A stretch of 53,539 nucleotides of DNA, taken from the NCBI RefSeq assembly GCF_002217755.1, contig NZ_BCFL01000044.1, positions 1 through 53,539 on the forward strand. Direction: 5' to 3'. The DNA is from Streptomyces hyaluromycini (GTDB lineage: Bacteria > Actinomycetota > Actinomycetes > Streptomycetales > Streptomycetaceae). A program made the position numbers and the translations under genes. The notes beneath the pieces were generated by a model. The model was not told the origin of the DNA, searched no databases, and saw only the letters and a program-made list of their open reading frames with translations. This document shows, in pieces, positions 42,114-51,007 of the stretch; the stretch's first letter is position 1, and each line of letters starts with the position of its first letter.

Positions 42114-44546
42114 CCCTCCCCGCCGCCTCCCGGCCAGGCGTGCCTGCCGGAGCGTTCGCCGACGACGAGCCGGTCTTCACCCCGGCCTGCGGCCTGCTTC
42201 CGCACGTGCCCGTGCCCGTGTTCGGACAGAGGGAACGCTGGAGCGGAGCCTGCCTACGGCGGCCGAGCAACGTCACGCCCGGAAACTGGCGGATCGCGTT
42301 CCCCCTGTTCGACCCGGTGTGGAACCTGCGAGCCCGCGAGATGGCCTTCGCCCTCCTCAACCCCACCCACCCTGAGCTGCGGGCCGCCGGAGCCTTCCGC
42401 CCTGCTCAGCCCGCCCACCTGTCCACGGTGCGCCAGCTCTTCGAACGCCTGGGCGTCCTGGGACGCTGGGCGCTCGGCCAGGACCTCCCCGGGCAACTGC
42501 CACTGTGGGACACCGGCATCCTCACCGCCTTCCTGACCTCACGGGTCAGCGCCGGGGCCAGCGGGGAACTGTCCCTGGGGTCCTACCGGTCGGTGCTCGC
42601 CGTCCTGCATGAGCTGCGTGACGTCCTCACCGGCGGGGGCCTGACCGTGGATCCAGTCGCCGTCGAGGTAGCGGGCACCGTGCCGACGACCCCGACCCGG
42701 CCCATAGCCCCGGCGGTGTGGTGGCCCCTGCTGCGGGCCGCGTGGACCTACATCGACCGCTTCGCCGACGACATCCTCACCGCCCGCGACGAGGTCCTCG
42801 CCCGCCCTGCGCAGCCCGAGCCTCCCACCGCGGCCGCACGGCATCCGATCGATGAGTGCCTGGAACGGTGGCTCGCCGACCCGGCGACCCGGATTCCCGT
42901 GCACGCCGCCGCGTTCCGCATCAGCGCGGCTGGCACCCCGATGTGGTCGGTGATCAGCCTGCTGATCACCGACGGCGCCAACCACACCGCCCTGGACGCC
43001 GGCCGTCGGGAAGCCGCGCCCCGACGGCGCCGCATCCTCGCCGAGGCCGCCCGCGGCCGCACCCTCCCCCTCGCCCCCGGGCAGGCCCAATCCCTCCTGG
43101 GCGCCCAGCGCATCCCCACCGGGACGAGCCCCCGGCCGGCCGCCGAACTGGACGCGGCCCTGGAGACATGGCTTAGCGACCCCACCCACCTGGTACCGGT
43201 CCGCGAAGACCGGATCCCGGCCCCGCACGGGCCGCGGACCGTGCGCACCCCGCGCTGGGCACTGCTGGCGCCCCTCGTCTACGGACCGAACAGCCCGGCC
43301 GGCATCACGGCGGGAACCGCCGCCGGCCGCCGGCGCCGCAGCATGGTCCAGGCCGCCGTGGACGCGGGCCAGTTCCAGATCCTCGCGGGCCAGGCCCACG
43401 GAAGTGATCTGCCGCGCCCGACACCGCACTTCACCACCGTGGACCGCGCGGACGGCACGACAGGGCCGTGGCGCACGCACCTCAGCGACCGCGAACTCGG
43501 CGATGAACTGCGTGCCCTGCAGGGAGCCCTGTACTGCTTCGTGGCCGCCCTGACCATGATGCGCGATTCCGAGATCCAGGAAATCCGCCGCGGCGCACTC
43601 ACTCTCCACTACGGAACACCCGCCGTGCGCTCCTACAAGCTGAAGAACGAGCCCGGGCCGGCCGAGGAGAAGTGGTAGATCATCCAGCCCGTCGCGACCG
43701 CCCTGACCGTCCTGGAACGGCTGTCCCGGCACCCCACCCACCTGTTCACCACCCTCCCCGCCCCCGGCACAGCCGCCCGGCGGGGCGTGAGCGCCCCAAG
43801 GCTCATCGACGGCTTCATCGCCCACGTCAACACCCACTGCCTGAACACCGGCCTGTCACCCGTTCCCGAGGCACGGGTACGGCCGCACCAGTTCCGCAAG
43901 ACCATGTCCGTGATCTGCGCCCAGGAACCAGACGGCGAAATCGCGCTCGGCATCCAGCTCAAGCACGCCGCCCGCCGCATCCTGGCCAACCACCACCCAC
44001 TCCTACGCCGCCCCCGACGGCGCATGGATAAAGGAGTTCGACGACCGGCTCGCCACCGCCACAGCCGCCAGACTCACCAGCCTGCTCGCCGCCCGCACCA
44101 CCGGAGCCCCCGTAGCCGTCGGCTCTGCCGCCGCCCGCCTGCACGCCGGACTCGACCGCGTGGCCGCCCGGCTCGCCACGGAAACCCCAGACCAGCTCCA
44201 AGCCCTTGCCGCCGACCCCCGCACCGCGGCCGACGTGCTGCGCAGCGAACTCCCCGACCTGCACTTCGGCACCCTCAACCACTGCCCGTGGCAGGCGGAG
44301 CAGGCCGAGTGCACCCGCCATCTGCCCGAAGCCGAGCGCGGAGCACCACTAATCGGCGCCTGCCAGCCCACCCGCTGCCGCAACTCCGCCGTCACCGCAG
44401 CCCACGCCCCTATCTGGCTGGCCGAACAACACGACCTCACCGAACGACTGCGCGACCGCCGCCTGCCGGCCGCCCGCCGCGCCGCCCTGCGCGCCCGCCT
44501 CGACGACATCAAGCCCATCACCAATGCCCTCACCCAGGACCTGTGA
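42110..44546 (+). pseudogene. third recombinase of trio 2 (GinC-like), nonsense plus frameshift
   Basis: ATG 42110 overlaps the previous stop. The frame is open to TAG 43676-43678 (after AEEKW, probably a former TGG), continues through PVATALTVLERLSRHPTHL and VRPHQFRKTMSVICAQE to LKHAARRILA, then gains one base in GCCAACCACC (about 43989) and resumes as THSYAAPDGAWIKEFDDRL to TGA 44546. Box-I Arg is in MMRDSEIQEIRR, His in LKHAARR and a Tyr in HSYAAPD. The C-terminal Cys cluster ends CQPTRCRNSAVT. Two independent lesions mean this copy is dead. Confidence 0.8.
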
Positions 44547-45026
44547 ATGACCGTCTCCCCAGCCTCCGAAGCCCGCCTCCGCGCCGCCATGGCCCGCCTC
44601 CTGGCCGGACAGCCCCAGCGCACCGACGGCGCCCTCACCAAGGAGAACCTCGCCCGCGAAGCCAGCGTCAGCCACGCCACCGTCCACCGCGCCACCGGCG
44701 TCCTCGCGGAATGGAACTCCCAGGTCACCCGTCCGATCCGACGTACCCCCAGTGAAGTCGCACGCGACGACACCATCACCGCCCTGCGCACCCAGCTCAC
44801 CCAGGTCCGCAGCCACGCACGCGAACTTCAGGGCCAGCTCGACGCCCTGGCCACCATCACGGCGAACCTGTACGCCGAGAGCCTCCACCTGCGCCGACGC
44901 CTCACTGTCAAACCCCTCCCAGACCCCGGCCCGGGCGCCTCCCCGCTGATAGCGAAGCCGAGGCACAAGAAGACGGAGAAGCCCGCCGCTACTCCAAGCC
45001 CTCACTCGCAGCGACCTCCAAGCTGA
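44547..45026 (+). CDS. small HTH/coiled-coil protein, fourth gene of recombinase operon 2 (GinD/TnpC-like)
   Basis: ATG 44547 follows the previous stop directly. 159 residues: an HTH-like segment (NLAREASVSHATVHRATGVL, about 33-52), a long coiled coil (TALRTQLTQVRSHARELQGQ, about 77-96), and a basic Pro-rich tail. The motif SHATVHR parallels PHATFHR in the counterpart at 8200. Intact, like that one. Confidence 0.72.
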   Translation: MTVSPASEARLRAAMARLLAGQPQRTDGALTKENLAREASVSHATVHRATGVLAEWNSQVTRPIRRTPSEVARDDTITALRTQLTQVRSHARELQGQLDALATITANLYAESLHLRRRLTVKPLPDPGPGASPLIAKPRHKKTEKPAATPSPHSQRPPS

Positions 45027-45074
45027 CCAGCCTGCGTGCCCCGGATGACGCGCAACGCTGAGGCGCTGGGGCGA

Positions 45075-45161
45075 GCAGAAGACTGCCTTCCGCAGCATTC
45101 CGAGGCGCACCTGAACTGGTCGCTCATCACCCTCATGAACAGGCGTCTGACCGTAAGAAAC
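45075..45161 (+). pseudogene. IS5-family transposase, C-terminal remnant
   Basis: The frame encodes DCLPQHSEAHLNWSLITLMN then RRLTVRN, the typical end of IS5-group transposases in Streptomyces (YERLPxxSEAHLxWAxITLMTRRL). Nothing upstream of it is transposase; ginD-like sequence ends 49 bp before. It reads toward the ArsR gene and pairs with an inverted remnant at 47288-47366. Confidence 0.65.
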
Positions 45162-45231
45162 CCGCCTCCAGCTGGGCGAAGAAGTAGAACCGACGGCCTG
45201 AGCCAGCCTAGGGAGACGAGGAACGGAGCCT

Positions 45232-45263
45232 TGTAAAGGAATCTTTAGAAAGATACCTTTACA
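45232..45263. promoter_or_regulatory. 32-bp palindromic operator overlapping the ArsR/MFS promoter
   Basis: TGTAAAGG (45232-45239), ATCTTT (45241-45246), AG, AAAGAT (45249-45254) and CCTTTACA (45256-45263) form a near-perfect inverted repeat with one mismatched pair (A45240/A45255). The palindrome ends two bases before the ATG at 45266 and there is no Shine-Dalgarno, so the mRNA is probably leaderless. TTGTAA (45231-45236) and TACCTT (45254-45259), 17 bases apart, would be the -35 and -10, both inside the operator. Confidence 0.75.
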
Positions 45264-45265
45264 TC

Positions 45266-45868
45266 ATGAACCGGCGACAGCTCACCGACCCGCGCGCACT
45301 GCGGGCCTACGCCCATCCCTTCCGCCTGACACTCATCGGGCTGCTGCGCAGAGAAGGCGCGATGACGGCCACCAGGGCCGCCGAACTGACGGGGGAATCG
45401 GTAGCCAGCTGCTCATATCACCTGCGGATGCTGGCCAAGTACGGGCTCGCAGAGCAGACAGGAGAAGGCCAGGGCCGGGAGAAGCCCTGGCGGGCGACGT
45501 CAGCGTTCACTTCCTGGCCCGGCTATACCGCAGACCCCGAGGTGCAGGAGGCCGCGACCGCGCTCAGCCTCGCGGTCGTCGAGCGCTACTTCACCGAGGC
45601 GACCCGCTGGCTGGAGAACCGACACACCGAACCAGCGGACTGGCAGGAGGCGGCGCCCCTGGGAGACGCGACCATCTTCGTCACCGCCGCTGAGCTCAAG
45701 GAACTCGACGAGAAGATATGGGAGCTGCTCCAGCCGTACATCCGCCGCGCTGACGATCCAGAACAGCGTCCCGCCACCGCGCGCCGGGTGTCGTATGTGC
45801 ACTTCGGGCACCCGGCGCGGGAGTTCGACGGGAAGACGCAGGATGCGACGGAAGAGCCGCGCTCGTGA
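45266..45868 (+). CDS. ArsR-type winged-helix transcriptional repressor
   Basis: 200 residues from ATG 45266. The winged helix is in residues 8-75: ALRAYAHPFRLTLIGLLRRE, TRAAELTGESVASCSYHLRM (recognition helix), then KYGLAEQTGEGQGREKPW (wing). The C-terminal 120 residues are helical and probably bind a ligand. There are no clustered Cys residues, so it is unlikely to be a metal sensor. It overlaps the MFS pump gene by GTGA and is preceded by a palindrome covering the promoter, the classic layout of a drug-responsive repressor controlling itself and an exporter. Confidence 0.85.
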   Translation: MNRRQLTDPRALRAYAHPFRLTLIGLLRREGAMTATRAAELTGESVASCSYHLRMLAKYGLAEQTGEGQGREKPWRATSAFTSWPGYTADPEVQEAATALSLAVVERYFTEATRWLENRHTEPADWQEAAPLGDATIFVTAAELKELDEKIWELLQPYIRRADDPEQRPATARRVSYVHFGHPAREFDGKTQDATEEPRS

Positions 45869-47136
45869 GTCCCGCCGGGCGGTTACCCGCCCTGCTGCGC
45901 GAGCCGTCCTTTCGCCGGTACTGGACCGGACATACCGTCTCGCTCTTCGGAGACCAGATCACACAGATCGCCCTGCCCCTGCTCGCCGTCCTGGCCCTGG
46001 ACGCGGGTGCCGCGCAGATGGGGTGGCTCACGGCCGCCGGACTCCTGCCGAGCCTGCTGTTCTCGGTGCACGCCGGCGTCTGGGCGGACCGCCGCGGCCG
46101 ACGGCGCCACATGATGATCACCACCGACCTCGGGCGGGCCGTGACCCTTGTCTCGCTCCCGGCCGCCTGGGCCCTCAGCTGGCTCGGCCTCGGCCAGCTC
46201 TACGCGGCCGCGTTCATGGTCGGCACGCTGAGCGTGCTGTTCGACGTGTGCAACGCCGCGCTGTTCATCTCCCTGGTTCCCGCCGAGCGCTACGTGGAGG
46301 GCAACTCGCTGCTCAACGGCAGCAGGGCCATGTCCTTCATGGTCGGCACCAGCGCCGGAGGAGCGCTCGTGCAGCTCCTGTCGGCCCCGGTCGCACTGCT
46401 CGCCGACACCGCCTCCTACCTGGCATCGGCCTGGCAGCTGTCGCGGATCCGTCCCACCGAACCACCGGCCGCCGCCCGGGCCAAGGGCGATCTATCGGCT
46501 GGCTTCCGCTACCTCATCCGTTCCCGGATCCTGCGCAGCTTCTACGGCGCGGTGACCACCCTCAACCTGTTCAACTTCGCCTTCCAGGCCATCTTCGTCC
46601 TTTACGCCACCACCGGCCTCGGGCTCAGCCCCGGCCTCCTGGGCACTGTGCTCGGCAGCGGCGCCGCCGGCTCAGTGATCGGTTCCCTGCTGACCGGCCG
46701 GATCGTGCGCCGGATCGGAATCGGACGGGCCACACTCCTTGGCCTCTTCGCGTTCCCCGCGCCGCTGGTGCTGGTCCCTCTGGCGCAGGGCTCCGTCCTT
46801 CTTGCGGCAACGTGTCTGTTCCTGGCGGAGTTCGGCTCCGGGTTCGGCGTGATGCTCCTGGACATCGCAGGTGGATCACTCACAGCGTCGCTGATACCCG
46901 ACGCACTGCGATCCCGCGTCGCAGGAGCCAGCCGCCTGTGCAACTACGGCATCCGCCCCATCGGCGCACTGGCAGGCGGGTGGCTCGGCGCAACGATCGG
47001 CCTGCGCCCCACCCTCTGGATCGCGACCCTGGGCGCGCTGCTCGGCCTGGCGTGGGTACTGCCCTCCCGGATACTCCTGCGCACCATCACGCCCGTGCCG
47101 TCTCACGGCGAAGCCCAGCCGCACAGGACGCCTTGA
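45865..47136 (+). CDS. MFS efflux pump
   Basis: 423 residues from GTG 45865, translationally coupled to the ArsR gene. About 12 membrane helices; the loop WADRRGRRRHMM after helix 2 is the MFS motif A region, and GNSLLNGSRAMSFMVG is typical of the macrolide/multidrug efflux MefA-like branch. With its repressor it should form a self-contained inducible efflux cassette. Substrate unknown. The pair is flanked by inverted IS5 remnants. Confidence 0.82.
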   Translation: MSPAGRLPALLREPSFRRYWTGHTVSLFGDQITQIALPLLAVLALDAGAAQMGWLTAAGLLPSLLFSVHAGVWADRRGRRRHMMITTDLGRAVTLVSLPAAWALSWLGLGQLYAAAFMVGTLSVLFDVCNAALFISLVPAERYVEGNSLLNGSRAMSFMVGTSAGGALVQLLSAPVALLADTASYLASAWQLSRIRPTEPPAAARAKGDLSAGFRYLIRSRILRSFYGAVTTLNLFNFAFQAIFVLYATTGLGLSPGLLGTVLGSGAAGSVIGSLLTGRIVRRIGIGRATLLGLFAFPAPLVLVPLAQGSVLLAATCLFLAEFGSGFGVMLLDIAGGSLTASLIPDALRSRVAGASRLCNYGIRPIGALAGGWLGATIGLRPTLWIATLGALLGLAWVLPSRILLRTITPVPSHGEAQPHRTP

Positions 47137-47199
47137 CGTTGGACACCACGGCAACCAGTGCCGCCCTGCCCATCTACCAACTGGGGATCAAGAACAGTC

Positions 47200-47280
47200 C
47201 CTTACCAGCTCGCCAAGCTGGAGGAGGCCGGTCTCATCGACCGCCGCAGCCATGGCAGGGGAATCGCTCTGCGCAGGTGA
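47200..47280 (+). pseudogene. winged-helix regulator, C-terminal scrap
   Basis: PYQLAKLEEAGLIDRRSHGR then GIALRR and TGA 47278-47280: the end of a MarR/ArsR-like recognition helix and wing with no upstream domain. 27 codons only. Confidence 0.4.
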
Positions 47281-47287
47281 GAGCGGG

Positions 47288-47366
47288 CTAAGTGCGCCGG
47301 GCCATGATCTTGATAGCGGCCCGGGTGATGGTCGGTCTCGGAGCGTTGGACGAGACGCTCGTACAC
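47288..47366 (-). pseudogene. IS5-family transposase, C-terminal remnant (inverted relative to 45075)
   Basis: The minus strand reads YERLVQRSETDH, then after a frameshift TRAAIKIMARRT and a stop at 47288. This matches the same IS5 C-terminal block as the plus-strand remnant at 45075-45161 but in the opposite orientation, so the two face the ArsR-MFS pair from both sides. Confidence 0.55.
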
Positions 47367-47458
47367 GTCATGGACCTACACAAACGGGTGACGGAACGCC
47401 TGCGAGAACTGCCGCTCTGAGACACCGAACTCCGCCTAAGCGGGGTTCGCTTCTGTAC

Positions 47459-48358
47459 TGGAAGCGCGACGCCCGGGCCCTGACCGAGGTGGTCCAGCTG
47501 CGCGCACTCGCCCACCTCGGCCTGCACAGTTCCGCGGGGTGCGCGGGCAACCGGATGCTCGCCGCCATGGCCTGCGCCCTCACCCCACCGGACCGGCGCA
47601 CCATCATCGACGACTCCCCCGCGGCGATCACCGCGTTCCTGTCACGCCGGCCCGTACGGGAACTGCCCGGCGTGGGCACGAAGACGGCCGCGACGCTCGC
47701 CGAGTACGGCCTGCACACCGTCGGCGACGTCGCCGCCGTCCCCCAGCTCACCCTGCAACGCCTCCTCGGCGCACGCGCCGGCCGCGCCCTCCACGAACAC
47801 GCCCACGGCCGCGACACCCAGATCGTCGACCCCACCCCGACACCGGCGAGCATCAGCACGGAATACCGCTTCGTCCGCGACGAACTCGACCCGGCCGCTC
47901 ACCGCCGCGCCCTTCTCGCCCTGGCCGAAGACCTCGGCACCCAGCTGCGTGCCGCCGACCAGATCACCTCGGGACTGACCTGCACCATCCACTACGCCGA
48001 CCACAGCGCGACCCGGCGCAGCCGCACCCTGCCGGAGGCCACCCAGCACACCGTGCTCCTGGCCCGTACCGCATACGCGGTCTACGCATCACTCGGTCTT
48101 CAACGAGCTCGGGTCCGCGGTATCGCGTTGCGCGCCGATGCCCTTCGGCCCGACGACCGAGCCACTCGACAACTCACCCTCGACGCGGACGACGACAAAC
48201 CCCTCGCGATCGAAACCGTCGCCGACCGGGCCCGCGCACGATACGGCCGCCAGATGCTCTACCCCGCCACCCTGGCTGTCAGCACCCGTCCCCCGTCTGC
48301 TCGGCATCCGGACGGAGACACGCACACAGAAGACGCGCGTGGACGTCGTGCGACATAA
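47459..48358 (+). pseudogene. Y-family DNA polymerase (DinB-like), N-terminally truncated
   Basis: Homology starts at about ALTEVVQLRALAHLGLHSS and CAGNRMLAAMACALTPP (end of the palm, where family members read GxAxNRLLAxxA). It continues through the thumb HhH motif (VRELPGVGTKTAATLAEYG) and a complete little-finger domain (GLTCTIHYADHSATRRSRTL) to TAA 48358. The catalytic N-terminus with the metal-binding carboxylates is missing, so no polymerase activity is possible. The break lies beside an IS5 remnant. This DinB-like type belongs to accessory translesion polymerases of actinobacteria. Confidence 0.75.
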
Positions 48359-48522
48359 GCGCGACAGCAGCGGGGCGAGGGCGAGCGTCCCTTTTACCGA
48401 GGAGCGTGGAAGTCGACCGGCCGATCTGTCCCCTGGACGCGATCACGGACGGGGCCACACCCGCGCCGACTACTTCCAGGCCGCCAATAACGTGCTCGAA
48501 GTCCTCGTATCGCACGGGGTTC

Positions 48523-48882
48523 TCAGGCCAGAGGCAGTTGACCGAGCGGTCGCCCCCGGTCAGTCTGCATGTCCAGCAGAGCGGCAACATCCGGATCCCG
48601 AGTGAAGACGGGGCCGTCCCAGTACGCCGGGACCGCCACCGGCGTGAGGAACACCTCGGCACCGTGGACCCGCGCGGTGTCGAAGAGGACCTGCAGCACC
48701 TGCACACCCGCCAGGTTGAGCGTGCCGAGGCGGGCACACCACGTCTGAGTCTCCGGGTCGTACGAGGCGATCGTGCGGAGCCTGTCGAGTTGCTCCTGCC
48801 ATTGGGCATCGGCGGCCCGCGCAGTCTGGATAGTGGCCTCCAACACCCACGCACCGTCAAGGGAGTTCGGCGAAGCGGTCAT
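48523..48882 (-). CDS. hypothetical protein (119 aa)
   Basis: ATG 48882 is chosen as the first Met followed by sequence with good coding character; the frame is open further upstream. Helical N-terminus (GAWVLEATIQTARAADAQWQ), then LNLAGVQVLQVLFDTARVHG and FLTPVAVPAYWDGPVFTRDP. The last part faintly recalls the end of PIN-domain nucleases, but the acidic active-site pattern is not convincing. No neighbour helps assign a function. Confidence 0.45.
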   Translation of the reverse strand: MTASPNSLDGAWVLEATIQTARAADAQWQEQLDRLRTIASYDPETQTWCARLGTLNLAGVQVLQVLFDTARVHGAEVFLTPVAVPAYWDGPVFTRDPDVAALLDMQTDRGRPLGQLPLA

Positions 48883-48989
48883 GTAAGGGACGATAGACGT
48901 CGGCACTGACAACTCGCTCGGTCGGGTGAGTATGTCGATGGGCAGCAGCACCGGGTGTCGCCCAGTTCCGGGAACGCTCCTCGTCCGTC

Positions 48990-49217
48990 GTGTCAGCGAG
49001 TTCCGTCAACGCCCCGTCCATCGCAGCCGCGCGGAGCCGGTCAGAAGGGTTAACAGAATTGACCGACATCGAGGATCCAGCATCCGCGGCGTCACTGACA
49101 GACGTCGAACCGATCCAAGACGTGTACCTGTCCGAACCCGGCCTGCTCGTCATTGAGGTGGCGGGCCTGGACGACGCCTCTGTCTTCGCGTTCAGGACGT
49201 GATCGCCAAGACATGGG
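48990..49217 (+). pseudogene. DUF6207-family gene, 5' part, interrupted by the IS21 element
   Basis: The frame encodes DVYLSEPGLLVIEVAGLDDA then SVFAF. One base is missing in TTCAGGAC (expected TTCCAGGAC). Restoring it gives QDVIAKTW up to the insertion at 49217, and the gene resumes at 53505 with ATATIERTTR, the typical WATATA-RTTR of DUF6207. The true start is unclear (GTG 48990, or a TTG near 49059 after AGAAGGG). Both the frameshift and the insertion would inactivate it. DUF6207 proteins are small Streptomyces proteins of unknown role. Confidence 0.75.
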
Positions 49218-49266
49218 TGGCTCTGAACGGCTTCTCTGGCCCCAGAGGAACGAGTCCGGTGGCCCC
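49218..49266 (+). repeat. left inverted end of the IS21 element
   Basis: Starts TGGCTCTGAACG. Further inward, GGTGGCCCC and GTGGCCCCAGGGG repeats (49258-49312) look like the multiple transposase binding sites of IS21 ends. Confidence 0.8.
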
Positions 49267-49363
49267 ACGGGTTTGATCGGGAAATGAGTGTCCGTCAGAA
49301 GTGGCCCCAGGGGCGGTCTTGTGGTGGGAGCATCGTTGTGCTTCCGACAGTCAGGGGGCCTGG

Positions 49364-50996
49364 ATGGACGGCCCGAGATCCAAAGTTGAGCTTTTCGCGG
49401 CGATTCGCCGGGACTCGCGTACGGAGAAGCTGTCGATCCATGAACTCTCCCGCCGCTACGGAGTGCACCGGCGGCTGGTCCGTGAGGCTCTGACGTCGCC
49501 GTGGCCCACTGCTCGTAAGCCGATGCCGCCACGGGTGTCGGTCCTGGACCCGTACAAACATCTGATCGACGCGATCCTGCGTGCCGACCTGGACGCTCCG
49601 CGCAAGCAGCGTCACACGGCCAAGCGCGTCTTCGACCGGCTGGTGGACGAGCACGGCATGGACAACGTCTCCTATGGACGGGTCCGGGACTACATCAGGC
49701 GCCGCAAGCCCGAGATCTGGGTCGAGGAGGGCCGCGGCCCGCCCGCTGTGTTCATTCCGCAGACCCACCGGCCCGGCGAAGAGGCCGAGGTCGACTTCGG
49801 CGACGTCTACATCACCCTCAACGGCGTGCGCACCCTGTGTTACCTGTTCGTCTTCCGGCTGTCCTTCTCCGGCCGTCCACCGCATCTTCGTCTCACAGGG
49901 GCAGGAAGCCTTCTTCGAAGGCCATCTCCACGCGTTTGAAGTGCTGGGAGGCGTGCCGCGCGGGAAGGTCCGCTGCGACAACCTCACCTCTGCGGTCGCC
50001 CGGGTCCTCGGCTTCAACCGCGCCCGGGTGGAGACCGACCGCTGGACGGCCTTCCGTTCCTGGGCCGGCCTGGAGGTCTTCTATTGTCGGCCGGGCATTG
50101 ACGGCGCCCACGAGAAGGGTGGCGTCGAAGGCGAGGTCGGACGGTTCCGCCGCAACCACCTGGTCCCCGTCCCCGACGTCACCAGCCTGGCTGATCTCAA
50201 CTCCCAGGTCGATGCCTGGGACCGGCAGGACGACCAGCGCCGGATCGGCGAGCGCCCGCGCACCGTCGGAGAGTACTTCGCCATCGAGAAGCCCCTGCTG
50301 CAGCCGCTGCCCGAGGATCACTTCGAGACTGGCAGGCTCCTGACCCCGAGAGTGGACCGCTACGCGCAGATCACCGTGCGCATGAATCACTACTCGGTAC
50401 CGGTACGGCTGATCGGCCGCCAGGTCCGTGTCCTGCTGCACGCCTGCGAACTGGTGGTCTACGACGGCCGCACCGAAGTCGCCCGGCACGAGCGGCTGGC
50501 CACTCGCGGCGGCAGCCGCCTGGACCTGGACCACTACTTGGAAGGGCTGCTGCGCAAGCCGGGTGCGTTGCCGGGGGCAACTGCGCTGGACCAGGCCCGG
50601 GCGGCGGGGAAGTTCACCCCGGTGCACGACGCCTGGTGGGAGGCCACCAGCCTCGCGCACGGTGACGCCGCCGGCACTCGCGCGTTGATTGAAGTCCTGC
50701 TGCTGCACCGGCATATGAGCCACCATCATGTCGTCGCCGGGATCGCCGCTGCTCTGCAAGCCGGGGCCCTGACCTCGGATGCTGTTGCTCTGGAAGCACG
50801 CCGGGCCGCCGAACGGGAGGGCTCCGGCGAGGCCGGCCCGGACACGGCACTCGGGCGGATCGTTTCCCCGGTGATCTCGCTGACCGAACGCCGCCTGGCC
50901 GCGCTGCCGCCCGACTCGCGTCCGCTGCCGTCGGTGGCCGCCTACGACCAGCTCCTGCGTCACACCCAGCCGTCAGCCGGCCGTCCCACCAGTTAA
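49364..50996 (+). pseudogene. istA: IS21 transposase IstA, frameshifted
   Basis: ATG 49364 follows AGGGGG. The HTH (LSIHELSRRYGVHRRLVREA) is near residue 25 and the DDE core is complete: Asp in AEVDFGDVY, Asp in KVRCDNLTSAV and Glu in GAHEKGGVEGEVGRF. Between the first and second Asp the frame jumps at about 49875 (net +1; FRLSFSG to VHRIFVSQGQEAFF), probably a 5-bp loss or 1-bp gain. Restored length is about 543 residues. The element should not move by itself unless IstA is supplied in trans. Confidence 0.85.
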
Positions 50997-51007
50997 GGAG
51001 TCCCGCC

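Noticed and set aside
48360..48522. A plus-strand peptide (RADYFQAANNVLEVLVSHGV) as a RusA-like resolvase fragment
   Set aside because: The resemblance is limited to a helix and lacks the acidic catalytic residues.
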